DNA from: Undaria pinnatifida
Taxonomy: Eukaryota; Sar; Phaeophyceae; Laminariales; Alariaceae
Assembly (NCBI GenBank): GCA_012845835.1
Contig: JABAKD010000020.1
Coordinates: 12,267,488 to 12,331,487, forward strand
DNA length: 64,000 nt
Direction of reading: 5' to 3'
Part shown: positions 9,845-19,968 of the stretch, in pieces
How the letters are laid out: every line of letters starts with the position of its first letter
Position numbering within the stretch: the first letter of the stretch is position 1
The notes under the pieces: model-generated
Told to the model about the DNA's origin: nothing
The model's input: only the letters and a program-made list of their open reading frames with translations
The model's database searches: none
Position numbers and translations under genes: made by a program

Positions 9845-11273
9845 AGCGGGTACATATACACCGCGCCCGCGTCTAGCAGTGCGGGAAAATTCTCTCGCAA
9901 ATACATTTTGATGCCACCCCGATGTACGTGCGAGGACTAAAGTTCCACCGTGTGTGTAGTATCACGTGGATTCGTCGTAGCGATTTCGTTTTTTTCCCCC
10001 AACGACGTTATTAAATGGACGGTCACACGAATTTTGGCTCTAAATCAGTTAAGCCCTATCGTGTTTTAAATGTCTCAAAAATAGGTCTATTTTATCGACC
10101 TAACGACCACGGCAGACCACGGTGAGATGTGGATTTTCCCAAAATATGCACTTGGGCACATTTTGGCCCAAGTGCATACTTGAAGCAATTTTCCGAGTAT
10201 TTTCCAGCAAACAACAGCATTTCAGACTACAAAAGCTCGAGGAAACATCAGACACTCTGCAGCAGCAGCACAGCACAACACCCACGCAGTAATTGCAACG
10301 CTCAACCTAGCAAGCCGCTTGGTGTATCCCCAACCCGGGTTAATCAACCTGCGTGTACAACACCATCAGAAACGTTGGCGGTGGTCAGAGGCGACCCACT
10401 CTCGTGGAGCGGCATGCCTCTACGTACTATTACTTGAAAAGGAGTCCTTGTTCATTCACGAGGATCGAGCGCACACACAACACAACACACCACAAAACAA
10501 AACAACAAAGCACAACACACAGACAACCAGCACCCCAACAGCCAACCCAACTAAAGCACAACTAGCCGGTGGAAAACGCCCGCGAGACTCCTCCTACCCT
10601 GGCGTTCTCTGCGGTCAGAGAACTGGGACTCTGACACAGTTCGTCGCGCGCTCGTGCTCCTGCTCTCTCGTCCTGAGAGGCTGTAATTTTTCGATGACAC
10701 ATTTTTTTTGTTTGGTTTTTGTGCCCGACGTAGCGCATGGCCGGAGCTGCTGCTGCAGTTTACAACCCTGTTGCCTCTTTCCCGCGGATGCCTACATTTC
10801 GAGGGTGGAAATTGAACCGGGTTGAGGGCCAGTCCTGCTGTGCTGCTGTACTGACTGCCACACTGAGGCACACCGAAGGCGGCAGACGCCTGCGAGGTAT
10901 CCTACATATGAAGCGAGTATGGAGTACGAAGCACTCAATGTTTTTGCCAGGCACCAGTTATTTGTTTTGGCCGTTTGTTCAAGCTCGCACAGCATGGGCA
11001 GGGGAGGGTCTTTCTCGAAGTTTCCACCCACTCATGTGCTGACTCATGACATAAATCCTCGTCTTGCCATCTGCGTCTGGAGTAGTGCAGAAATATCATA
11101 GTCTATTTTCAAGTAGTTTGATCTTTCCTCGGCTTTTCTTTTTATGCGTACTGAAAGAGACCACTATTTCGAGTTTTAGACATGTGGTGTTTTTTTTATG
11201 CGTTTAAGGTCGAAATATCGAATGGCCTAGCTCTTCCAGTTGGAAGTACTTAAGACCTAACCTCGAGGGTGTG
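9845..11273. other. Intergenic sequence without a supported gene
   Basis: Contains a 13-bp perfect inverted repeat at 10145-10178 and an ACAC/CAAC-rich stretch at 10470-10560. Open frames around 10319-11042 lack recognisable motifs and codon structure. Confidence 0.4.
10145..10178. repeat. Perfect hairpin, 13-bp arms
   Basis: TATGCACTTGGGC and its exact complement GCCCAAGTGCATA are separated by 8 nt (ACATTTTG). No neighbouring gene explains it. Confidence 0.8.
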
Positions 11274-11511
11274 GTTCTACGGTAGCCCCCCCAACTTTTC
11301 TTTAACGAAATCGCCGGTTTTGAAACCAGCTCCTGGCCGTATCTCCTGAAATACGGTCCCCCTTACCACCCGGACGTCATCGTTCGATAGTCCTCCGCAA
11401 ACAAAATAATATATGCAGATACTCTTTTCATAGCATCCTTCCTCGTGTCGAGCAGCCATGAAACGTTCGTTAAAGAAAACCGCTGGTTTTGGGGGGGGCT
11501 ATCGTAGAATC
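11274..11511. mobile_element. MITE with TTCTACGGTAGCCCCCCC ends (copy 1)
   Basis: Left end GTTCTACGGTAGCCCCCCCA and the complement of the right end, GATTCTACGATAGCCCCCCC, form imperfect terminal inverted repeats. These extend inward through TTTCTTTAACGAA. The element is about 238 bp with no coding capacity. A related copy lies at 33477-33715. No target duplication is clear here. Confidence 0.72.
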
Positions 11512-13445
11512 AGTCGAGGCTTAAATACGTCTAGTGTGTGGTTGCTCGGGGACAGAAGTGTCTCATACCCCGCAAAATAGAGCCAGTTTCGGCGGCTTTC
11601 CGCGGCCATAGCTCGCGCCACGGACGTCCCATGAGCCCGGCACACGGCTGATAATATACCGACGGGTAGTCTGATCGCATTGCAGAAGAAAGCACACCAA
11701 AAAACTCTGCGCCGGCGGAGAAAAAGGGACGGACTAGGCAAAAAAAGCAAAATGGTACATGTGCATATAGACGGTATCCACGGAAAAAACCAGTGGCATG
11801 CATTCGTCCAGGTATCGCATCGTTCGGTGGTTCTTTTCCCCGAGAATACTCTAAGGAGAAGTATAGACGATGTGAGAGGCGTGCTTTGTTGTTGCTGTGG
11901 TGCCTCTGCCTCCGTTGCTGTTTTGGTTGTTTGCCGCGGTCAACTGGAAAAAGAGCGATCGTGTTGGTACGTAACTGACAAATATTTTCGTGTTGCTTCC
12001 TACTTGATGTGCTCCTTGCTGCTGATTGCTGATTGATCATCTCTAGTGAGTTATATAGAGCCGGTCGCCCCGTTGGTCTGTCTAATGGTTACCTTCCAAT
12101 ACTACTAACGTTGGTCTTTGAGTTTGATTCCCACCGTTGTGAGCTATGGTTTTATTTGCAGAAATGCCAAAAAAATAGGATCAACTAACTGCTGAGAACG
12201 CCTAGCAGCGTGGGTAGGTACACGTCGACGCGAATCGGCGCGGGACGAAAATTAAGGCATGTACCGCAGTGGGGAGGGGGCAGGAGGGCCCGCCATATGA
12301 CCCCTGATCTGAGTTATACTACTACTGGGAGGGAGGGCGAGAGTAGTTCGAAAGGATAAAACATGCGACATGGAAAAAAAAACTGATACAACACGAGAAC
12401 AGCTTTTCAGACAAGCTACACCAACAACTAATTACAGCAGCAGTACACAGTGGGTGTATTCCGATTCCCCATGTCCCCCTGTGACAAGCCGAAGCAGGCG
12501 CTCATTGCTCTTATCTGTTGTGGGCAAAATATGGCTGTTAGTTTGCCGGGGCACATGGCGATTTGACCGCTCTTATGTCCCGAATGGCTTTATCTTTGAT
12601 GCTCTGGGTACCAACTGTATAGATTCATCATCCTGAGGTCGAGCGTTTTGTAAGAATTGCGGTGTCGCATGACTTTTTTTTTTTCTTTATCCTCCGGCGG
12701 ATGGGGAAAAATAAAGCTTAAGCTCACCACACTTTTACGTATTTTCATACGCGCCGTTTGTCGATTTAACTCAGTTGATTTCGCAACCCAACGCTAGCTG
12801 GCGCACCCTTATCGCATGGTGAACTTTTGTCATACCCGAGTAGTATGCAAGAAAACTCGCGAAAATATATTAGCGAGCTTAGGTTTTTAAGGATAAGCGA
12901 ACGAAATCGGCATTTTCAGATTTATTCTTTCGGTGTCGCATAAGCGACAAAGAGGTGATTATAGCATTCCATGACTTTTTGACCATTTATTACTTATTTC
13001 GCGGGTCAAATACGCACTGTTTTGGCCTCATTTCAGGCTTTTCCCCCACGGTTAGTATGCTCGTGTTGTGTCAGGGTTAGTTCTATTTATTATGCCGTTT
13101 TGCTTTCAACACCTCATCTTTTTGTGTTTGAAATTGTGTTTATAACCGGGGAGGCCTGAATCCTGGATACAAATCGCTCTAATTCGTTCATTAATACATT
13201 GCGTTTGGTGCTGTTGTTGCTGTTGAAGTGTTTCTCGCCTGATTTTGAGCGTGCTTGCTCGGCACGCCGAACTGATATAGGCTTAAATCGCTTTTTTGTG
13301 CGACTTGTCATGCAAATAGCTGGTCGGATTGCGCTCGCATTGCAAATGTTTGCCGTATACGGAAGTATGCGAGAAAACCCAGGTCGGTCGGAATAATTGT
13401 GAGCTTATTGGGTCAAAGCCTACCAGCAAATATTGACGGATAAGC
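11512..13445. other. Intergenic sequence without a supported gene
   Basis: 12680-12830 carries a dispersed repeat (CTCCGGCGGATGGGGAAAA then AAGCTTAAGCTCACCACAC). Related copies lie at about 59285-59425 in the same orientation and 62250-62300 inverted. 13180-13390 is T-rich with no recognised coding sequence. Confidence 0.4.
12680..12830 (+). repeat. Dispersed repeat, CTCCGGCGGATGGGG family
   Basis: Shares CTCCGGCGGAT, AAGCTCACCACAC, ATTTTCATA and the CGCTAGCTGGC block in the same order with 59285-59425. Its first 45 bp match 62250-62300 on the opposite strand. Confidence 0.65.
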
Positions 13446-14050
13446 CAATGGGGTCGGGGTTGACACGCCGTGCGGGGAGGTATCGACCCGGGAGATCATC
13501 GTTATAGTTCCCGCGTTGTTGGAGCTGTAGAGATTCGGAGGATTTTGAACCGGGGATGGGGCCCTATCTCCCCTGTGTGCGACGGAACTGCCCCCAATTG
13601 GTTGGTGAGCCTCTCTCATCCTCCTTGGGTGGGGCGGCGCTGTGGAGCTCGAACCAATCAGCGATTTTAGCCAACGGAGTTGGGGCTTCCACACCGTTAG
13701 GGGCTGTGACGGCCGGAGAGAAATCGGTTTTATTCCTTGATTTGTCTAACTTTTATATATATGTATAGAATGGCCTCTGGACCGGGGATGAGACCCTATC
13801 TTCCCCGGGTGGAGCTGGCTCTATAAAATACGACCCCCAGCCAATCAGAGATCGGCCGGTCGGTGGGGTTGGGGATTTGCACACTGTGCGGGGATATATC
13901 AATCCTGGTGATATTCATTCGTGTTGTTCCCGGGTTGTCGGAGTTGTATATATATGTATGTGTGGATTGATGATCCTGGGATGGGACCCTATCGTCCCCA
14001 GATGACAGTTACTTTATGAACGGTCCCCGGCCAATGAGTGACCCGCGATC
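13446..14050 (+). repeat. Diverged tandem repeat, three units of about 190-230 bp
   Basis: Three units share GGGGTTG...CACACTGTGCGGGGA, a GTTGTTCCCGGGTTGT-like block, GATGGGACCCTATC and a CCAATCAG-type motif. Anchors: GATGGGGCCCTAT near 13554, GATGAGACCCTAT near 13782, GATGGGACCCTAT near 13980. Unit 2 also has TATAAAATACG. No function is assigned. Confidence 0.7.
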
Positions 14051-14327
14051 AGACAAAAGGCCATACCAGGTAGTATATGTTATATATGCGTCTAAAACTC
14101 GAGCCTGAAAAGCTCAACTGTCAAATTCTTGGGTCAGTGCTATCGCGTACTACTAATACTCTACCAGGTAACAAGTAGCAGCATTATTGTTGAAATATCA
14201 TTCGAGGAATTGAATGACGAAGGCAGCGACACCGTGTTTCACGTCTAGAATACCGCCAGCAAGTCTCCTCACGATCAGACTATACACACAGGCAGTCCGT
14301 CTGTGAGCCTCGGATCCAGATACTATC

Positions 14328-14567
14328 ATGCATGGTATAGCAAACGCTGGCTCAGCGCGCGCCTCTCAGTGGCTACGTAGAGAACATGCAGCATACATGG
14401 CCACCCCCTTGATGGCCCTGGATGCTTGGTTGACTCAAAACACCAAGAAACGCACTCGAGCCGTCTCTCTTCGTGGCCAGACTAGAGGGTCAGTTTGCGT
14501 GGGCTCGGATGCATCCTATCGAAATATTGTGAAGTTCGGAATCGGATTCATACAAGAAAAGGCAGAA
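14328..14567 (+). CDS. Possible isolated exon of unknown function
   Basis: An ATG-initiated frame of exactly 80 codons ends at a strong donor (GCAGAA|GTAAGTAG) in phase 0. The product reads like real protein (WLRREHAAYMATPLMALDAW, later GSVCVGSDASYRNIVKFGIG) with mixed composition. No family was recognised and no partner exon was found, so it could be chance or a decayed transposon exon. A tandem duplication follows at 14626-14706. Confidence 0.25.
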
Positions 14568-14625
14568 GTAAGTAGTCCACTGTTAGTCTATATCTCGATC
14601 TCTTGGCATAACTTTACCTTCCACA

Positions 14626-14706
14626 CGCGTACAGTATGGGCTGCGTAGTAACGGTTTTTACCCTACACGCGTACACTATGTGTTGCGTAGTAACGGTTTT
14701 TACTCT
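14626..14706 (+). repeat. Tandem duplication, about 42-bp unit
   Basis: ACACGCGTACAGTATGGGCT..., then ACACGCGTACACTATGTGTT..., each followed by GCGTAGTAACGGTTTTTAC. Two adjacent copies. Confidence 0.85.
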
Positions 14707-14755
14707 ATCGGATATTGAATCGAACACGTCTAAGTGCTGCCCTGCCCAACCCGGA

Positions 14756-14786
14756 GCATGGGTGCCGGCGATGCCGGCACCCATGC
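14756..14786. repeat. Perfect GC-rich hairpin, 14-bp stem and 3-nt loop
   Basis: GCATGGGTGCCGGC, loop GAT, then GCCGGCACCCATGC. This is a very stable stem in otherwise average sequence. No following T tract is present. Confidence 0.85.
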
Positions 14787-15619
14787 GGAGCCCTTGTATA
14801 TACTACACAGACCCTGCACACTGTCAGCATATATATATAGTTTAATACTTCTAAGAGCTGGAAAAAAATATTTTGAGTTTTACCTTGGATTTTGTGTGTT
14901 GTTACGCACGTGGCTGGGCAGCGATCTAAGGCATTGCGAGCAAGATAGACAACGGAACACGCTTGGATTTGCTGTCGACATTTGCCACGACCCTTGTGCG
15001 GACGAACGAAAGACAATGGCCGGGACGGTCGATCACGGCTTCCTGTGCCGCGGTGGCGAACTTGGACGTGTCAAAACATAACCAAAACGTACAATTTTTT
15101 CGATGGAAACCCCGCTATTTGCAAACACGCGAACCGAGCTGCTGCTTCTGCTTCTGCCAGCTGCTCGTTCTGCTTTCGCTAGCTGCTGCCGGCTTTGCTG
15201 CCTTCTGCTGCCTGCAGTTGCTGCCTGCTGTTGGGTGTTGACGCCCCAACGCACATCGTCGGACCTTATACCAGAGGCACCAGGTTACGGAGAATGCAGA
15301 CCATCAAAGGCCCGTAGAAACCCATATCTATATTTCTCTGGTTTTTCTCGCTCTGCTGCTCTGCTGCTGCATCACACATGGCCCTTTAGGGTCTGTACTT
15401 GCGGCATTAACTGCTGTACAACACAGTAGCCGCGCTGTGAGCGCTCGTTTGCGGCAGGCACGGACGGCGTCTCTGTGTGTATGTGCATGTGTGCGCGCTT
15501 CTGCATGTGTGAGTGGAGCGTGTGCTATCATATATATACTTTAGGCATATATATCAGGCACAAAACACAAAACTATCCTGAAAAACGGTGGAATTTTTTC
15601 GGTCTCCTGCACATTCGTT
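14787..15619. other. Intergenic, CTG/TGC-rich
   Basis: 15130-15240 is rich in CTGCTG/TGCTGC. CACATCGTCGGACC at 15252-15274 recurs in the same orientation at 18254-18276, on the far side of the palindrome arrays. 15464-15545 is TG-rich and then TATATA. No gene was supported. Confidence 0.4.
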
Positions 15620-16315
15620 TTTTGCGTGGAAGTTCATGAAAGCTTCCGTGGAAACTTCTACCGCTTCCATGAAAGCTTCCATAGCTTCCATGGAAGCTTT
15701 CATGGAAGCGGTGAAGCTTTCATGGAAGCAATGGAAGCTTCCGTAAGAGCTTCCATGAAAGACATGGAAGCTTCCATGGAAAAAAATCCCGGACGCTTCC
15801 ACGGAAGCTATCGCAAAAGCTTCCATGGAAGTAGCTTCCACAAAAGCTTCCACGGAAGCTTCCATGGAAGTAGTGGAAGGTGCCGCGGAAGTCACTTCCA
15901 CGGAAGCTTCCGTGGAAGCTTTCTTAAAAAAACTTCTACAGATTCTAGAAGTTTTTACGAAAGCTTCCATGAAAGCTTCCACGAAAGCTTCCACGAAAGC
16001 TTCCACGAAAGCTTTCACGGAAACTTCCACGAAAGCTTCCACGGAAGCTTCCACGAAAGTCCACGAAATCTTCCACGAAAGCTCTTCCAATTTTTAGGTT
16101 TTAGTTCCATGGAAGCAAGCGGCAGTTTCCACGGAAGGTCGGAAGCTCAGCGGCTTCCACGAAAGCTTCCACTAAAGCTTTTCGTGAAAGCTTTCGAAGT
16201 AGCTTCCACGAAAAGTTGGAAGTTACATCCACGGAATTTTACGTTTTACTTCCATGGAAGATTCCGCAGCTTCCACGGAATCTCCGTGACTTCCACGACA
16301 GCTCCCACGGATATA
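15620..16315. repeat. 12-bp palindromic minisatellite (GGAAGCTTCCAC), left block
   Basis: Dozens of 12-bp units built on the palindrome GGAAGCTTCC (variants GAAAGCTTCCAC, GGAAGCTTCCAT). The clearest 12-bp periodicity is at 15955-16075. Because 12 is a multiple of three and units lack stops, long frames stay open on both strands (SFHE/SFHG repeats one way, MEAS/VEAF repeats the other). I treat these as artefacts. Every unit can pair with every other, so the block can form cruciforms. Confidence 0.9.
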
Positions 16316-16394
16316 TGTGTATTGTACACAACTGTGCCTTCAGTAGAGCTCAACACGTTTTCGACAACATGGTTGACGCACACTGTGTACGCGC

Positions 16395-16580
16395 GCCCGT
16401 GCCACAATACCCGGAACTTCTGGGAGCTCTGTAACACTTCCGGACCGTACCCGGAACTTCTGTAAGTTCTGTAAGACCCCCATACCCTAACCCGGAACTT
16501 CTGTGACTTCTGTAAGACTGTGGCACAATACCCGGGGTACGGGTATACCTTTGTTACAATACCCGGGGAGCCCACACGCA
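16395..16580 (+). repeat. CCCGGAACTTCTG array, left block
   Basis: About five degenerate units containing TACCCGGAACTTCTG, often followed by (G/T)AAGTTCTGTAAG and CCATACCC. The core GAACTT-CTGT-AAGTTC is itself palindromic. The same unit recurs at 17355-17745 in the same orientation. Confidence 0.85.
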
Positions 16581-17354
16581 TTAATTCAGATTTAATACTT
16601 GTAACCCAAAGAGTGTATTATGCCTTTTGTTAAGATGTCATATCTTGTCAGTGACACCAACCGAACACCGCAAGTACAGCTGTATCTAGCAGTACGTATC
16701 GTATATTATGATAGTGATGATATTAATAGTAGCACCTACTACTACTGTAGGTCCTGTTCATGTTTCTTTCGTTTCTAGCCCGTGGGGGCACGTGTTATAT
16801 TAACGAAGGACACTTTTGAATAGGAAATATTCATTTTTTACAAATCGAATTGAATTCGATTCGATTTGGTGGAAACATACGAAGTTGGCTCCTACCGGGA
16901 AACCACGTGTTGCGTATTGTCAATGTTTTTTTCCGATCGGAATAACACATAGATCTGCCGTGACAGCGATGCAGCTACCATCGACGCCTTGAACTATCCT
17001 CTGTGTTTTCGGTAGTTTCGCTTCTTTGTCCGGAACCTGGCTTTTATCAAGCTGGTGGAAAAATTTGTGCTTGCGACCGCCATTATGTAATTTGAAGCGC
17101 CACAGCCGAAGTACGCTATGGTATGATATGTTGCAGCGCAGTATATATAGCAGTGAGGGCGGCTGTTGCCCCGGTCGCCACTCGTTGAGGGTCACGATTT
17201 ATCGCCTCTCTCGGTGATGGTTTTGTCGATTATTCATAATTCCCTTAAAGCTACGACAGATTGCCTCGGGGACATTGGCTCAGTGAGAACATGCCATGCA
17301 AGTTGGATTAAATCCTTCACTTCGAATCGAACGTCCCCCCGAGGGGGTGTGCAT
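16581..17354. other. Unique centre between two pairs of arrays
   Basis: 774 bp of non-repetitive sequence between the two CCCGGAACTTCTG arrays. A 91-codon frame on the minus strand (16920-17195) is the longest open stretch. It has no recognised motif and is not supported as a gene. Confidence 0.45.
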
Positions 17355-17745
17355 TAACCCGGGTATTACCCCTACCCGGAACTTCTGTAAGTTCTGTTCG
17401 ATATTCATACCCGTACCCGGAACTTCTGTAAGTTCTGTACGCCCGTGCCACAATTCCCGGAACTTCTGGAAGTTCTATAAGACTTTCATACCCGTACCCG
17501 AACTTCTGGTAGTTCCGTGGGACCTTCATACCCGTACCCGGAACTTCTGTGAGTGCTGTACACCCCGTGCCACAATACCCGAGGTACGGGTACAGCACCT
17601 TTTGCACCCGTGCGGAAATTCTGTGAGTTCTGTACGCCCGTGCCACAATACCCGGAACTTCTGGAAGTTCTGTAACTCTTTCATACCCGTACCCGGAACT
17701 TCTGTAAGTTCTTTAAGACTCCCATACCCTTACCCGGAATCCACA
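17355..17745 (+). repeat. CCCGGAACTTCTG array, right block
   Basis: Units of about 60 bp: CATACCCGTACCCGGAACTT, CTGTAAGTTCTGTA, then GCCCGTGCCACAATACCCGG. About nine GAACTTCTG cores. Same unit and orientation as 16395-16580. Confidence 0.88.
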
Positions 17746-17774
17746 AATCCAACAGAACATAACCTTGCAAATTT

Positions 17775-18032
17775 ATTTCCACGAAAGCTTCCGTTGAAGT
17801 TTCTGTGGGAGTAGCTTCCGTGGAAGCTTTCACGGAAGCTGCCGTGGAAGTAACTTCCGTGGAAGCTTCCACGAAAAACTTCCGTGGATATTACTTCCAC
17901 GGAAGCTTCCACGGAAGCTTTCGGAAGCTTTCATGGAAGCTTCCACGGCATGGAAGCGTGGAAACTTTCATGAAAGCTTCCACGCCTCCACGGAAGGTTC
18001 CACAGCTTCAATGAAAGCTTTCATGAACTTCC
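17775..18032. repeat. 12-bp palindromic minisatellite (GGAAGCTTCC), right block
   Basis: Second block of the palindrome family (GGAAGCTTCCACGG, GAAAGCTTCC). With the other three blocks it makes a symmetric order: palindrome array, CCCGGAACTT array, unique centre, CCCGGAACTT array, palindrome array. Confidence 0.88.
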
Positions 18033-18974
18033 ACCTAAAATGCAGATAGTGCAGGTGGCCCAGTTTTTTAAAAGCAGCGGCTCAGCCTCCCAAGGACGAA
18101 ATCGGTTGTACCGTATGCAGCAGCAGTACAGCACCAGCGGTACAACGGCAGCCTTCACGCTCTTGCCTTTCTGCCAGTATTCACCGGGTATGTGCGTGTG
18201 GTTGATGCAGGGGATCGAACCACGTCAACATTTTCACGTCGAATTCACAAACACACATCGTCGGACCTCATACCAGGCATATACGAAGCATACAGCAGGT
18301 AGGAGCAAAAGCGGTAGTAGTAGCTTATAACAGCATAGTATACCATGTACCAGTATGTGCATTTCATTAGAGTGTCTGCCTTCACCCGTTTCGACATGCG
18401 ACGCCGCCGGTATATCAAGTCAACCCCATCCCGAGAAGGGGAGACTTAAACTTCTACGTCGAATGGCATGTTGTCATGCATGATAACTACACTAACCCGT
18501 TGATCTCTCAGTTCCAAAATATGGGCCCTCCGCCATTGGCCCATGGGGTGAAGGAGCCGGTATCTATCTATCTGTTGCAGATCATGTAGATCGTGATCTA
18601 TCTGTCCGATGTGTGAAATAGTTACGGCGGTGCGCTATGCATCATTTTTTCGGTGGAAGATACATAACGGGGTTTGTTTCGTTCTGTTTAGTTGTGTGTG
18701 TTTGTTTTTACAGTAGTGTTTCTTCTACCTTGCAACACCGGAAGTTTCGAAGTTGAACGATGTTTGTGTTATTGAGAGACTGAAGGTTGAAATATACTGG
18801 AGAGCGTTGGTATAGAGTTGAAAGGTATTTTGATAGAGTTTGGAAGTTGAAAGCTGCTTGTGAGGTGTTGGTGTACCTAGGTGTTGTGTGAGGTCCGAGG
18901 GGAGACAGACAGACAGTTCCAAAAGTTCTTGAATATATTTCCATCTTGTCCAGCTCTCTCAAGTGTTATATGGC
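18033..18974. other. Intergenic without a supported gene
   Basis: 18254-18276 is the second copy of the CACATCGTCGGACC motif seen at 15252. 18720-18910 repeats a TTGAA(A/G) theme every 25-30 bp (GAAGTTGAA, GAAGGTTGAAA, GAGTTGAAAGG, GGAAGTTGAAAG). No gene was recognised. Confidence 0.4.
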
Positions 18975-19968
18975 TAGTTTGGGTAAGCTACTGGTTAACC
19001 TTTTGCAAGTGGTCAAACTGACTAATACCCCACCAATACCTTCAACAAATGGCGTCGTCGGCAGGACCTTGGGTTTTTCAGGTCATGGGTTCAAATCCCA
19101 CATCCACCATAATAAACTTTTTCAGATTTTGCGCATGTCGAACTTGAAAAATACTCTGCCCCGGTATACCCAGGAATGAAACCGCATGGATATTGAAAGG
19201 TCCGCCCGTAAATCCAGCCGGCCTGGTATCCCGCTGTTTCAGGGGGGGGGGGGAATGTTTTAAGGTGTAGTTTGGGTAAGCTATTGGTTAACCTTTTGCA
19301 AGTGGTCAAACGGACTAATACCCCACTAATACCTTAACAAATGGAGTCGTCGACAGACCATGGGTTTTTTGGGTCGTGGGTTCAAATCCCACATCCACCA
19401 CAATAAACTTTTTCAAACTTTCCCCATGTCGAACTTGAAAAATACTCTCCCCGGTATACCCAGGGAATGAAACGACTTGGATTATTGACAGGTCCGCCCG
19501 TATGTCCGGCCGACCTGGTATCCCGCCGTTTCAGGGGGGGACAGTGTTATAAGGTTTAGTTTGGGTAAGCTGTTGGTTAACTTTTTGCAAGTGGTCAAAC
19601 GGACTAATGCCCCACTAATTCCTTAACAAATGGCGTCGTCGACAGACCATGGGTTTTTTGGGTCGTGCGTTCGATCCCCACCATCCACAACAATAAATTT
19701 TTCAGATTTTCCCCATGTCGAACTTGAAAAATACTCTTCCTGGTATCCCCAGGAAATGAAACGGCTTGGATATTAAAGGTTCGCCCGTATATCCGGCCGA
19801 CCTGCTATCCCGCCGTTTCAGGGGGGGAGAGTGTTATAAGGCTTAGTTTGGGTAAGCTATCGGTTAACCATTTGCAAGTGGTCAAACGGACTAATACCCC
19901 ACTTGCTTTTCATTGTAAAACCTTTTCGAAAATTCGGATGAACTTGCACCCCACTAATTCCTTAACAA
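18975..19968 (+). repeat. Tandem array of tRNA-derived SINE-like units (about 290 bp)
   Basis: Units begin TAGTTTGGGTAAGCT at 18975, 19268, 19557 and 19844 (periods 293, 289, 287; the last is truncated). Each full unit carries an A-box-like TGGCGTCGTCGGCAG (TGGAGTCGTCGACAG in unit 2). A pol III B box follows: GGTTCAAATCC at 19088 and 19379, and a degenerate CGTTCGATCCC at 19668. In unit 2 the B box sits in a perfect T-arm, GTGGG-TTCAAAT-CCCAC, then ATCCACCA. The upstream 7 nt do not pair with the would-be acceptor strand, so these are not functional tRNAs. Each unit ends in a G-rich run (CAGGGGGGG) and AGTGTTATAAGG. The head-to-tail arrangement is unusual for a SINE. Unit 4 is interrupted near 19909 by about 50 bp flanked by CCCCACT. 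Confidence 0.82.

Noticed and set aside
15554-16465. 279-codon (+) and 178-codon (-) repetitive frames
   Set aside because: They are read-throughs of a 12-bp palindromic minisatellite; the composition is fully explained by the repeat.
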